In this document: piece by piece, positions 26,287-34,716 of the stretch | Layout: each line of letters opens with the position of its first letter | How positions within the stretch are numbered: the first letter of the stretch is position 1 | From: Rippkaea orientalis PCC 8801 | Lineage (GTDB): Bacteria > Cyanobacteriota > Cyanobacteriia > Cyanobacteriales > Microcystaceae | DNA: 64,000 nt | Assembly: GCF_000021805.1 (NCBI RefSeq) | Contig: NC_011726.1 | Coordinates: forward strand, 1,922,001 to 1,986,000 | Direction: 5' to 3' | Made by a program: the position numbers and the translations under genes | The notes under the pieces: generated by a model | The model's database searches: none | The model's input: the letters and a program-made list of their open reading frames with translations, nothing else | What the model was told of the DNA's origin: nothing

Positions 26287-27471
26287 ATGTTAAAAGTCGT
26301 CAAAGTTCGGCTATACCCAAATACAGAGCAACAGCAGTTACTAGAACAAAGTTTTGGTAATGTTCGTTGGCTGTGGAATTATTGCCTAAATTTGATGAAT
26401 CAAACATATTTGGATACTGGAAAAGGATTATCAGGATATGAGGTCAAAAAACTGATTCCTTCTCTTAAAAAAGAGCATGAATGGTTAACTTTGACTTATT
26501 CTCAGTGCTTGCAACAAACCTGCTTAAACCTTGGAGTTGCTTTTAATAACTTTTTTGAGCGTAGAGCAAAGTATCCTAGGTTTAAGTCAAAACATGGGAA
26601 ACAATCTATTCAGTATCCTCAAAATGTCAAGGTATTAGATTGTGGCTTAAATCTTCCTAAAATTGGGGCAGTAAAAGCAGTAATTCACCGTCCAATCGAA
26701 GACAAGATTAAGACTGTTACCGTCTCTAAAAATAGCTGCAATCAATACTTTGCATCCATTTTGTTTGAAGATGGCAAAGAAACCCCCCTAATAGGGGGGA
26801 CAGAGGGGGGTGAGGGAAAAGCAGTAGGAATTGACGTAGGCTTAACTCATTTTTGCATTACTTCAGATGGCTCTAAATTTGACAATCCCCGATTTTTAAC
26901 CAAGCACGAAAGGAATTTAAAACGGAAACAGCAGCAACTATCTAGAAAGCAAAAAGGGTCTAATAATCGTAATAAAGCTAGAAAGAAAGTTGCTAAAGTG
27001 CATCGAAAAATAACTAACTGTCGTGAAGATTTTCTACACAAACTATCTCGTAGGATAGTAGACGAAAACCAAGTTATTGTGACAGAGAATCTTAACGTTA
27101 AGGGCATGATGAAAAACCACTTCCTAGCTAAAGCTATTGCACAAGTTGGGTGGGGAATGTTCATGACTATGCTTAAATACAAAGCAGAAAATGATGGAAA
27201 AACCTATCAAGAAGTTGATAGGTTTTTCCCTTCATCTAAAACTTGTCATGTTTGCTTAAATCAGGTGGGAAGTTTGCCGCTTGATATCAGACATTGGACT
27301 TGTGAAAACTGCCAAACAAAACACGACAGAGATGTTAACGCCGCAATCAACCTCCGCGATGAGGGACTACGAATCTTGACCTGTGGAACGCGGGACAAAG
27401 CTTATCGCCAGACTGTAAGTCGTAGTAATAGAGGACGCAAGAAATCTACTACTGCGCTTGTCTCTGGGTAA
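26287..27471 (+). CDS. tnpB: IS200/IS605-family TnpB, RNA-guided nuclease
   Basis: This 394-residue protein has the N-terminal helix-turn-helix (RLYPNTEQQ, FGNVRWLWNY), the RuvC catalytic residues in GIDVGL, VTENLNVKGM and HDRDVNAA, and the zinc ribbon CHVC ... CENC. TnpB nucleases are guided by an RNA made from the element's right end, which here abuts the stop. No tnpA transposase is present. Residues ~167-176 (PLIGGTEGGE) come from a GC-rich palindromic insert in the DNA (26783-26811) between the N-terminal part and RuvC. All catalytic residues are intact, so activity is possible. Confidence 0.93.
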   Translation: MLKVVKVRLYPNTEQQQLLEQSFGNVRWLWNYCLNLMNQTYLDTGKGLSGYEVKKLIPSLKKEHEWLTLTYSQCLQQTCLNLGVAFNNFFERRAKYPRFKSKHGKQSIQYPQNVKVLDCGLNLPKIGAVKAVIHRPIEDKIKTVTVSKNSCNQYFASILFEDGKETPLIGGTEGGEGKAVGIDVGLTHFCITSDGSKFDNPRFLTKHERNLKRKQQQLSRKQKGSNNRNKARKKVAKVHRKITNCREDFLHKLSRRIVDENQVIVTENLNVKGMMKNHFLAKAIAQVGWGMFMTMLKYKAENDGKTYQEVDRFFPSSKTCHVCLNQVGSLPLDIRHWTCENCQTKHDRDVNAAINLRDEGLRILTCGTRDKAYRQTVSRSNRGRKKSTTALVSG

Positions 27472-27515
27472 GAAGCCCGCGCTGTACCGCTTGCGGTCAG
27501 CGTCGGGACAGTTCA
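27472..27515 (+). mobile_element. Right end of the tnpB element (omega-RNA 3' scaffold)
   Basis: Immediately after the tnpB stop, a hairpin (CGCTG-T-ACCGC / GCGGT-CAGCG) is followed by GTCGGGACAGTTCAC. By analogy with characterised IS605 elements, the 3' part of tnpB plus this end forms the guide RNA, and the bases just beyond (from about 27516, inside the Uma2 gene) would be the guide. The exact boundary is inferred. Confidence 0.6.
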
Positions 27516-28133
27516 CCCAACCCCTGCGACAAAGATCTGTTCTGCTGTCAGGTTCAACGCTGGGAATGCGGAAGATAAGATGCGATCGCCTCCCCGAAAC
27601 TGTTTGAGTTCATATTCTCCATCCACCAGTGTACAAACCGTAACAGTTGGTTGCTTCGGCGAACCAATATAACGCCGACCCCCTATTCCCAGATAATCCA
27701 CGATCCAATACTCACCAATGCCAATACTCTCATAATCTGTCATTTTGAGCGCGTAATCGTCTCCCCAATTGGTTGATACCACCTCAACAGTCAGCGCGAG
27801 TGATTCTCCCTTCTCAATTATCGATGTTTTTTCCCAAAGGGGTTCATTGATTAAGTTTGGTCGCTTGATTACTGTAACATCAGGTTCATACCCCGTATCC
27901 TTCGAGATTTTGATAATACATTCTCTGGGGATAAAATAGGGAACTTGCAGATCATCAATAATTAAATTCAAGCATTTAATCACAAAACCAGCAATCTCCG
28001 AATGTTTCCCTCTTGGTTTTGGCATCTCAACAATGATCCCGCGTCTCAATTCGTAGCAGTTTTCTGAACTCTCTGGATACCAATCCACAAATTGATCGAT
28101 TGAGATCGGTGTTTTATCAATCTCTGCAATCAT
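27513..28133 (-). CDS. Uma2-family (DUF820) putative endonuclease
   Basis: This protein of about 206 residues has the Uma2 motifs NCYELRRGIIVEMP, GYEPDVTVIKRP, LTVEVVSTNWGDDY and IGEYWIVDY. ATG 28133 is preferred because AAGGAG then lies at a normal distance; ATG 28142 is 9 bases upstream. The last codons and the stop lie against the right end of the tnpB element, so the natural 3' end may have been trimmed, but the terminal NLTAEQIF block is kept. The nuclease role is inferred from the fold only. Confidence 0.82.
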   Translation of the reverse strand: MIAEIDKTPISIDQFVDWYPESSENCYELRRGIIVEMPKPRGKHSEIAGFVIKCLNLIIDDLQVPYFIPRECIIKISKDTGYEPDVTVIKRPNLINEPLWEKTSIIEKGESLALTVEVVSTNWGDDYALKMTDYESIGIGEYWIVDYLGIGGRRYIGSPKQPTVTVCTLVDGEYELKQFRGGDRILSSAFPALNLTAEQIFVAGVG

Positions 28134-28436
28134 CGAGATCATGACTCCTTTAGAACGATAAAATCTGATCTTAGCAATTCAGGTAGAGTTTGGATTTGAT
28201 TGATTAAAAAATTGAGGTTTTGGCAAAACTTCATTCTTTTCTAAAGCGGATTCTATTAATAATTCTCAAACTTTTTGAGCTTTTTTAAAGGATTCCAAAA
28301 AGAGATTAATCCTATTAGTGATAGCTATTTTATTGATTGTGTTTTTTAATCTCAAAAGGAATTGATATCTAGATACCACAGCCATGATATGATCAAATCC
28401 TGAATCTAAGGGAACTTCCCCAAGGAGAGTTTCAGT

Positions 28437-28745
28437 ATGCCCCAAGCCGTTGGTGTCATTCAAACCCTAGGATTTCCGGCCGTCTTAGCAGCGGCCGATG
28501 AAATGGTCAAAGGGGGACGAGTCACCCTCGTTTATTTCGACAAAGCCGAACGAGGAGAATTTTTAGTTGCCATTCGTGGTCCAGTTTCTGAGGTCAATGT
28601 GGCCATGGAAGCCGGAAAAAAAGCGGCTGAAGCGTCCTATGGGGGAGAAGTGGTCAGTCATTATATTGTCCCCAACCCCCCCGAAAACCTCCTAGCGGTT
28701 TTACCCCTCGAATATACCGAGGAAGTAGAACAATTTCGTGTCTAA
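28437..28745 (+). CDS. ccmK3: Carboxysome shell hexamer protein CcmK3
   Basis: This 102-residue BMC-domain protein builds facets of the carboxysome shell around Rubisco. MPQAVGVIQTLGFPA and SHYIVPNPPENL closely follow Synechocystis CcmK3. CcmK3 does not form stable hexamers alone and is thought to join CcmK4 in mixed hexamers. It pairs with ccmK4 80 bp downstream, in the satellite arrangement away from the main ccm operon. Confidence 0.92.
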   Translation: MPQAVGVIQTLGFPAVLAAADEMVKGGRVTLVYFDKAERGEFLVAIRGPVSEVNVAMEAGKKAAEASYGGEVVSHYIVPNPPENLLAVLPLEYTEEVEQFRV

Positions 28746-28825
28746 AACCTCTTAAAAATAGTCGTCATTGATTATTTATACAAGTATCGTTAATTAATTA
28801 ACCATCAAGATTAGGAGATAAATGT

Positions 28826-29176
28826 ATGCCCCAACCTGCTGTGGGATCAATTGAAACAAAAGGGTTTCCCGGTATCGTCGCTGCGGCAGATGCCATGGTT
28901 AAGGCAGCCCGTATTACTATTGTTGGCTATATTCGCGCTGGAAGTGCGCGTTTTACCCTAAATATTCGGGGAGATGTCCAAGAAGTTAAAACAGCCATGG
29001 CCGCCGGAATTGAAGCCATAGAACGCACAGAAGGGGCAACCCTGGAAACCTGGGTGATCATTCCCCGTCCCCATGATAACGTCGTTGGAGTCCTCCCCAT
29101 TGATTATAGTGAAGCGGTTGAACCCTTCCGTATTGCTGCTGAAGGCGCAGGGTCAGTCCTTCCTGGCCGTCGTTAA
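28826..29176 (+). CDS. ccmK4: Carboxysome shell hexamer protein CcmK4
   Basis: This 116-residue BMC-domain protein shows the CcmK4 signature: AVGSIETKGFPG, GYIRAGSARFTLNIRGDV (pore residues in this loop) and IIPRPHDNV. The start ATG 28826 is preceded by AGGAG. The satellite ccmK3-ccmK4 pair is thought to tune shell permeability. A GGGGTTAAC palindrome lies 27 bp after the stop. Confidence 0.93.
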   Translation: MPQPAVGSIETKGFPGIVAAADAMVKAARITIVGYIRAGSARFTLNIRGDVQEVKTAMAAGIEAIERTEGATLETWVIIPRPHDNVVGVLPIDYSEAVEPFRIAAEGAGSVLPGRR

Positions 29177-29202
29177 TATTGATAAGAACTCATCAAACCC
29201 AG

Positions 29203-29227
29203 TAGGGGTTAACGGCCGTTGACCCCT
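29203..29227. repeat. Dispersed palindrome, GGGGTCAAC family
   Basis: TAGGGGTTAACGG / CCGTTGACCCCT lies downstream of ccmK4 and could act as a terminator stem, but no T-run follows. Confidence 0.7.
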
Positions 29228-29371
29228 AATTTTTGGCAAATTGGATCAAACGCCTATTGCCTAAAAAGTGCGCGATCGCCTCTTCTTTGCTCAAACCCTC
29301 AACAATAAGGGCATAATATTTTCTTAGGGGTTGAACGGTGTTCAACCCACTTGCTAACGTCTAATCAACGG

Positions 29372-30304
29372 TTAAACATTGGAATAAAGGGTATTGCGTA
29401 AAATCGTATAACCCTTGATTAATTCCCGAATACCCCGACCTAACGGCCATTCTGGTTCAAACCCGGTACTCAGGATACGCGCATTAGAAACAATATAATC
29501 CCGTTTGTCAGGATCTTCGCCAATGGGGGCTTCTAAATAGACAAAATTCGGCAGATATTTTTTAATTTCCGCGCACAGTTCCAACTTTGATAAATTGGCA
29601 TCTTCTAAACCCACATTATAGGGTTTACCCTTCATGGCATCAAATTTTTCGATCCCGTGAACAAACACCTTAGCCACATCTCGAATGTGAATATAATTGC
29701 GTTTAAAATGCCCTTCAAAAATGACGACTGCACGGTCATAAAACGCCCGATACACAAAATCATTGACCAATAAATCAACCCGCATCCGAGGGGACATTCC
29801 AAACACTGTGGCTAAGCGGAAAGTCATGCTATTTTCCCGTTCTAAAACGGCTTTTTCGGCATCAACTTTGGTGGTTCCATACAGAGAAATGGGACGTAAC
29901 GGGGACTCTTCCGTGCAGAATTTACCCGCTTCCCCAATACCATAACCGCTATTAGTAACAGGCATTAAAATACGCTGTTGAGGACTGGCTAAGTCACAGA
30001 TCAGTTTCACTGCTTCATAGTTGATGCTTGTTGTTCCTATCTTGTCCCGACTACACAGAGGAGCACCGACTAAAGCAGCTAACGGGATAATAATATCCGC
30101 TTCTTTGAGCAACTCTTTCATTAAGGACTCATCGCGGCAGTCCCCTCTGACTACGTTAAAAGTATCATAGGAGCAACACTCGGCTAAACTGTTTTGGCGA
30201 AACATAAAATTGTCCAAAACCGTTACTTCGTAGCCTTTCGCTAATAAGGTTGGGGTCAAAACCGATCCAATATAACCTGCGCCCCCGGTAATGAGAATTT
30301 TCAT
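29372..30304 (-). CDS. NAD-dependent sugar epimerase/dehydratase
   Basis: This 310-residue protein has the extended SDR fold: NAD motif GGAGYIGS at the N-terminus and the catalytic pair in SLYGTTKVDAEK (YxxxK). The start at 30304 gives MKILITGGAGYIG; in-frame extension to 30361 would overlap the ABC gene. It acts on a nucleotide sugar, but the substrate cannot be read. It follows a Wzm/Wzt-like transporter in the same direction, which suggests surface polysaccharide synthesis and export. Confidence 0.87.
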   Translation of the reverse strand: MKILITGGAGYIGSVLTPTLLAKGYEVTVLDNFMFRQNSLAECCSYDTFNVVRGDCRDESLMKELLKEADIIIPLAALVGAPLCSRDKIGTTSINYEAVKLICDLASPQQRILMPVTNSGYGIGEAGKFCTEESPLRPISLYGTTKVDAEKAVLERENSMTFRLATVFGMSPRMRVDLLVNDFVYRAFYDRAVVIFEGHFKRNYIHIRDVAKVFVHGIEKFDAMKGKPYNVGLEDANLSKLELCAEIKKYLPNFVYLEAPIGEDPDKRDYIVSNARILSTGFEPEWPLGRGIRELIKGYTILRNTLYSNV

Positions 30305-30330
30305 AGACTCAGTATGCACTCCTATTTCTG

Positions 30331-31074
30331 TTAACTCTGTTGAACTGACGTTAGATAACAATCAATTGTCTCATCGGTACTGCCCGCAAAACGAATTTTA
30401 CCCCGATCTAACCAAATGGCGCGATCGCACGACTGTTTAATAAACTCTAGCCCGTGGGAAACCACTAGAATAGTCGTGTTATGTCCCCACAATTTATCCA
30501 TTCGTCTTTGGCATTTATTTTTAAAGCTTTCATCCCCCACTGATAGCACTTCATCGAGGATTAAGACATCGGGTTCTACATCGGTGGCGATAGCAAACCC
30601 TAAACGTGCTGTCATCCCCGATGAAAGGGCTTTAACAGGAGCCCAAGCATAGTCTTTTAACTCAGCAAATTCTAAAATAGAGGTGACTCGATCCTTCATT
30701 TCTTGGCGAGGAAAGCCCAACATGACCCCATACAGAATAATATTATCAATAACCGATAATTCTGGATCAAATCCTGCCCCTAATTCAATCAAAGGCGCAA
30801 TATCTCCCCTGACTCTCACTTGACCAGAGGAAGGTTGTAAAATACCACAGATCACCTTGAGTAAGGTTGATTTTCCCGAACCATTGGCACCAATAATGCC
30901 AATTTTTTCCCCCGCTTCTACTGTAAAATTAATCTGATCAAGAATTAACTTTTTTGTGGGTTGGCGATACTTCCCTTCTAAAAAAGTGAGGATGGTTTTC
31001 TTTAAATCGTAGGAAAACTCCTCTTGAGTTCTTCGGTATAGGGTAACCTGATCGAGTCTAATAACTTCTGTCAT
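30331..31074 (-). CDS. Polysaccharide ABC transporter ATPase (Wzt-like, short form)
   Basis: This 247-residue ABC ATPase has Walker A GANGSGKST, signature LSSGMTARL and Walker B VLILDEVLSVGD. It belongs to the Wzt/TagH group that exports lipid-linked polysaccharide. It lacks the C-terminal carbohydrate-binding domain of longer Wzt proteins. It follows the permease gene by only 7 bp and is clearly its partner. Confidence 0.92.
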   Translation of the reverse strand: MTEVIRLDQVTLYRRTQEEFSYDLKKTILTFLEGKYRQPTKKLILDQINFTVEAGEKIGIIGANGSGKSTLLKVICGILQPSSGQVRVRGDIAPLIELGAGFDPELSVIDNIILYGVMLGFPRQEMKDRVTSILEFAELKDYAWAPVKALSSGMTARLGFAIATDVEPDVLILDEVLSVGDESFKNKCQRRMDKLWGHNTTILVVSHGLEFIKQSCDRAIWLDRGKIRFAGSTDETIDCYLTSVQQS

Positions 31075-31081
31075 TTAACTT

Positions 31082-31918
31082 CTAGAGCAAGTCCATAAAT
31101 TGATTTTGCCAAGCTCGGAAACAAATCCAGCCTAGCATTAAAAGAATGATTCCATTAAAAAACGAATGCCCAACAATCATAACAATATTCATGATGGTTA
31201 CGGGTATATCAGCAGCAATAGTAGTATCTATTCCAGATATGTAACGAATACTTTCAATGATAGGACTTAAGGGATTAAGGAATAAAAATGATTGTACGCT
31301 TTGAGGAACAATCTCAGGAGGATAAAAGACTGGGGAACTGATCCATAGCACAAAACAAACTAATTCATAAAAATAGGGTAAATCCCGAAAAAAGACATAT
31401 AAGGCACTCACTAAAAATCCTACCCCCGTACAGACTAAGCTTAAGGCGATTAAGGGAAAAACCAAAGCCAAGACATTCAGGGGATTTTTAGTCATTAGCA
31501 AGGTGACAATAGCTAATAAGGGCAAAGGACCCATAACAAATTGAAAAATATTAGCCACAATCATAGAAACGGGAAAAATCGTCAGAGGCAATCTAATTTT
31601 ATTGAGTAGTGCCCCATTCCCAACGATACTGGCTAAAGCTTGGGTTGTCGAGGCTGAGAAAAAATTGATGACAATTAGTCCAGTAAACGCGGCTAGAACA
31701 TAATTCAATATGGAATCACCATAGAATTTGGCAAAAGCCGTCCCAAAAATGGCTGCATAGAGTCCTGTCATAATCAAAGGATTGAGCAAAGACCAATAGA
31801 CTCCTAAGAACGAACCTCGATATCGTCCTTTTAAATTTTGTTCCACTAAAATGTGAAGCAACTCCAGATATCGCTTGAAAGGCGACCACTGGGCGTTAGC
31901 TTTGATTGATAAGGCCAT
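31082..31918 (-). CDS. Polysaccharide ABC transporter permease (Wzm-like, ABC-2 type)
   Basis: This 278-residue protein has about six membrane segments, with the ABC-2 pattern NLKGRYRGSFLGVYWSLLNPL near residue 30 (the cytoplasmic helix before the first membrane segment). It is first in the order permease, ATPase, epimerase. Expected cargo is an O-antigen-like or capsular polysaccharide. Confidence 0.9.
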   Translation of the reverse strand: MALSIKANAQWSPFKRYLELLHILVEQNLKGRYRGSFLGVYWSLLNPLIMTGLYAAIFGTAFAKFYGDSILNYVLAAFTGLIVINFFSASTTQALASIVGNGALLNKIRLPLTIFPVSMIVANIFQFVMGPLPLLAIVTLLMTKNPLNVLALVFPLIALSLVCTGVGFLVSALYVFFRDLPYFYELVCFVLWISSPVFYPPEIVPQSVQSFLFLNPLSPIIESIRYISGIDTTIAADIPVTIMNIVMIVGHSFFNGIILLMLGWICFRAWQNQFMDLL

Positions 31919-32095
31919 AATCGGGATACAAATTACAAATCATGATTTAAAGGGGTATTGTATTCAATGTCAGGTACTTTTGTCGAGTTGTTCCGCTCAC
32001 GGACACTAAATTTTAATCCATTGTTTAAGGTGAGAATGAGGCCAGATTCGGCTACACTGGGGAATGTTTCATTATTTTGATTAAACTATTTGGGC

Positions 32096-32290
32096 ATGGA
32101 AATCGGGCAGACAGTTAAAGTTTATCGTCTTCGAGATCGGGTATCTAAGGATATCGTAGATAAATTAGGACAACAAGGAACCATCAAAGACTTCAAAATG
32201 ACCGACGGAAGTGGTATTGGTGCTGTTGTCGAATTTAAGGATAAAACCGCCGTTTGGTTCTTTGAAGATGAACTGAAAGTCGTCGAATAA
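32096..32290 (+). CDS. petP: Cytochrome b6f complex subunit PetP
   Basis: This 64-residue protein matches the small DUF2862/PetP family of cyanobacteria and red algae (MEIGQTVKVYRLRDRV, VWFFEDELK). PetP has an SH3-like fold, sits on the cytoplasmic side of the b6f complex and affects electron flow. ATG 32096 gives the family N-terminus; TTG 32090 would add two residues. Confidence 0.88.
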   Translation: MEIGQTVKVYRLRDRVSKDIVDKLGQQGTIKDFKMTDGSGIGAVVEFKDKTAVWFFEDELKVVE

Positions 32291-32316
32291 CCGCAAAAAT
32301 TATCACAACAATCCCC

Positions 32317-33414
32317 ATGGCTTTGATTTTAACCTTTCTCGGTCAGGGCAGCAGTGAACCCGCCCAAGTGGCGATCGCTGCTGGCCAAAAACTGGCCGGA
32401 CAAGGGACTCGTGTTCTGTTAGCAGTACAAGAGTCTGGTCCGACCCTCAACCTTCTTTTAGGAACGGTCGTCACGACTTCCCCTACGGAAATCACCCCCA
32501 ATCTCAAGGCGGTTAAGTTGTCCTCAACTTTCCTCTTGGAACAGGGATGGGAACAAGTTAAGGAATTGGAAGCCAAATATTTGCGATCGCCTACTTTAAA
32601 AAACGTCTACGGCCAAGAATTAGGCATTTTACCCGGCATGGATCAAGCCTTAGCTCTCAATGCTTTGCGCGAATACGATCAAAGTGGACAGTACGATGTC
32701 ATTATCTACCACGGTGATAGCTCTTGGTCTACTGTGCGGATGTTGGGGATTCCTGAGATTCTCAGTTGGTATTTAAGGCGATTTGGTCAGATTTTGCAAG
32801 AATCGGACATTGGAAAGGCTCTTTCTCCCTTTATTCAACCGATTACCAGTGCCATTCTTAATGTCTCTTGGAGTGCCGATGATCTGACCCAAGAACCCAC
32901 CAATCGGGCTAATGATATTTTAGACCAAGGGAAGACAGCCTTAGCCAATCCTAAACGGGTGACAGCCTATTTGCTGACCAGTTCTGATGAATTGGCGATC
33001 GCCCAGTCCCAATATCTTTGGGGATGTGCCCAACAAGTAGGGTTAACGGTCAAAGGGGTTCTAGTCCATGACAGGGAAGTGACGAATACCCTGACAGAAA
33101 AATTTGACCCCTTGACGGTAACGGCGATTCCAACAGGAACCGGACAAGATTTAACGGCTTTAAAAGAGGCTTTACCGGATTTTCTGGCGGATTCTCAGCC
33201 TCCCCAACCGATTACCATCGATGTTGCCGCCAAAGAAGTTCGGGTGTTTCTACCAGGGTTTGAAAAAAAACAGGTCAAACTCACCCAGTATGGTCCAGAA
33301 ATTACCATCGAGGCCGGCGATCAACGGCGTAATATTGATTTACCCACTCCTTTGCGTGGACAACCCGTTAAAGGGGCGAAATTCCAAAATCACTACTTAA
33401 TCATTTCTTTTTAA
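32317..33414 (+). CDS. ArsA/Get3-like protein without a P-loop
   Basis: This 365-residue protein follows the ArsA/Get3 ATPase fold in outline, but where these carry the deviant Walker A (GKGGVGKT) it reads LGQGSSEPAQVA, so nucleotide hydrolysis is unlikely. The last ~85 residues form a beta-rich ArsA-HSP20-like domain (VRVFLPGFEKKQVKL). It starts 26 bp after petP and precedes chlG, suggesting work near the thylakoid membrane, for example membrane-protein handling (inference). Confidence 0.78.
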   Translation: MALILTFLGQGSSEPAQVAIAAGQKLAGQGTRVLLAVQESGPTLNLLLGTVVTTSPTEITPNLKAVKLSSTFLLEQGWEQVKELEAKYLRSPTLKNVYGQELGILPGMDQALALNALREYDQSGQYDVIIYHGDSSWSTVRMLGIPEILSWYLRRFGQILQESDIGKALSPFIQPITSAILNVSWSADDLTQEPTNRANDILDQGKTALANPKRVTAYLLTSSDELAIAQSQYLWGCAQQVGLTVKGVLVHDREVTNTLTEKFDPLTVTAIPTGTGQDLTALKEALPDFLADSQPPQPITIDVAAKEVRVFLPGFEKKQVKLTQYGPEITIEAGDQRRNIDLPTPLRGQPVKGAKFQNHYLIISF

Positions 33415-33445
33415 GGCAACGGGGAATAGGCAACAGGCAAGGGTA

Positions 33446-33467
33446 GGGGTCAACGGCCGTTGACCCC
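33446..33467. repeat. Dispersed palindrome, perfect 22 bp
   Basis: This is a perfect copy of the GGGGTCAACGG / CCGTTGACCCC family, in the gap between the ArsA-like gene and chlG. Confidence 0.85.
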
Positions 33468-33494
33468 GACACCGCAAACACCAATTACAGTCTC

Positions 33495-33543
33495 CTATTC
33501 CCTATTCCCTATTCCCTATTCCCTATTCCCTATTCCCTATTCC
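33495..33543. repeat. 7-bp tandem repeat (CTATTCC x7)
   Basis: Seven exact copies of CTATTCC lie 25 bp before the chlG start, inside its probable leader or promoter region. This is the heptamer short tandem repeat type known in cyanobacteria. Confidence 0.92.
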
Positions 33544-33567
33544 CTTATTTTTTAGATAAATTCTCCT

Positions 33568-34548
33568 ATGTCTGACTCTTCTACGGCTAAAAGCAACGAA
33601 GGCGGTAGCAAAACCCGTCAATTATTAGGGATGAAGGGGGCAACCTCTGGCGAAACGTCCCTCTGGAAATTGCGACTGCAACTGATGAAACCCATCACCT
33701 GGATACCGCTAATTTGGGGCGTAGTCTGTGGGGCAGCTTCATCGGGGGGATATACCTGGACGGTGGAAAATGTCCTCAAAATCGCTGCTTGTATGCTGCT
33801 ATCGGGTCCTTTGATGGCCGGGTATACCCAAACCCTCAATGATTTTTATGACCGCGAAATTGATGCTATTAATGAGCCCTATCGTCCTATCCCATCCGGG
33901 GCGATTTCGATTCCCCAGGTAGTTACCCAAATTTTAGTCCTCTTAGGGGCAGGATTAGCCCTAGGATACGGTTTAGATGTCTGGGCAGGTCATGAGTTCC
34001 CGATGATGTTTTCTTTGACGTTAGGGGGCGCATTTATCGCTTATATCTATTCTGCCCCTCCATTGAAGTTAAAACAAAATGGTTGGTTAGGCAATTATGC
34101 TTTAGGATCGAGTTATATTGCTTTGCCTTGGTGGGCTGGTCATGCCCTATTTGGTCAATTAAACTGGACGATTGTTATTTTGACCTTGTTTTATAGTTTG
34201 GCCGGGTTAGGTATTGCAGTGGTTAATGATTTTAAGAGTGTGGAAGGCGATCGTCAATTAGGCTTAAAATCTCTTCCAGTGATGTTTGGCATTGATACGG
34301 CTGCTTGGATTTGTGTGATTATGATTGATGTGTTTCAAGCAGGAATTGCTGGTTATTTAATCTATGTTAACCAAAATCTTTATGCTGCTATCTTGCTGTT
34401 ATTGGTGATTCCTCAAATTACTTTCCAAGATATGTATTTCCTCCGTGATCCACTTAAAAATGATGTTAAATATCAAGCCAGTGCTCAACCTTTCTTAGTG
34501 TTAGGAATGTTAGTAGCAGGTCTAGCTTTGGGTAACGCAGGGGTTTAG
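33568..34548 (+). CDS. chlG: Chlorophyll synthase
   Basis: This 326-residue membrane prenyltransferase attaches a phytyl or geranylgeranyl tail to chlorophyllide, the last step of chlorophyll a synthesis. Of the UbiA-family aspartate-rich motifs, NDFYDREIDAINEP and DFKSVEGDRQ are both present, with about eight or nine membrane helices. A clear terminator follows the stop. Confidence 0.96.
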   Translation: MSDSSTAKSNEGGSKTRQLLGMKGATSGETSLWKLRLQLMKPITWIPLIWGVVCGAASSGGYTWTVENVLKIAACMLLSGPLMAGYTQTLNDFYDREIDAINEPYRPIPSGAISIPQVVTQILVLLGAGLALGYGLDVWAGHEFPMMFSLTLGGAFIAYIYSAPPLKLKQNGWLGNYALGSSYIALPWWAGHALFGQLNWTIVILTLFYSLAGLGIAVVNDFKSVEGDRQLGLKSLPVMFGIDTAAWICVIMIDVFQAGIAGYLIYVNQNLYAAILLLLVIPQITFQDMYFLRDPLKNDVKYQASAQPFLVLGMLVAGLALGNAGV

Positions 34549-34571
34549 GTTGGTCAATTTAGATAATAATT

Positions 34572-34612
34572 AAAACGAGGATAAGAGTGATCTTGTCCTC
34601 GTTTTGTTTTTT
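34572..34612 (+). terminator. Rho-independent terminator of chlG
   Basis: Arms AAAACGAGGA / TCCTCGTTTT (10 bp, extended by TAAG/CTTG-like pairing) are followed by GTTTTTT. It lies 24 bp after the chlG stop. Confidence 0.88.
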
Positions 34613-34716
34613 CAGTAGACTTAATCGGATTTTGAAGCGATATTGACAATTGTTTATTGTTGTGGTACTTTTAAACTAACCTTGCTTTTGAAATGTTAGT
34701 CATCGTAAGTCAAAAA

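Noticed and set aside
26287-27471. Complete IS605 with tnpA
   Set aside because: No TnpA (HUH transposase) frame is found on either side; this is a tnpB-only element.
33478-33546. CRISPR-like array at the CTATTCC repeat
   Set aside because: The units are 7 bp and directly adjacent with no spacers, so it is a simple tandem repeat.
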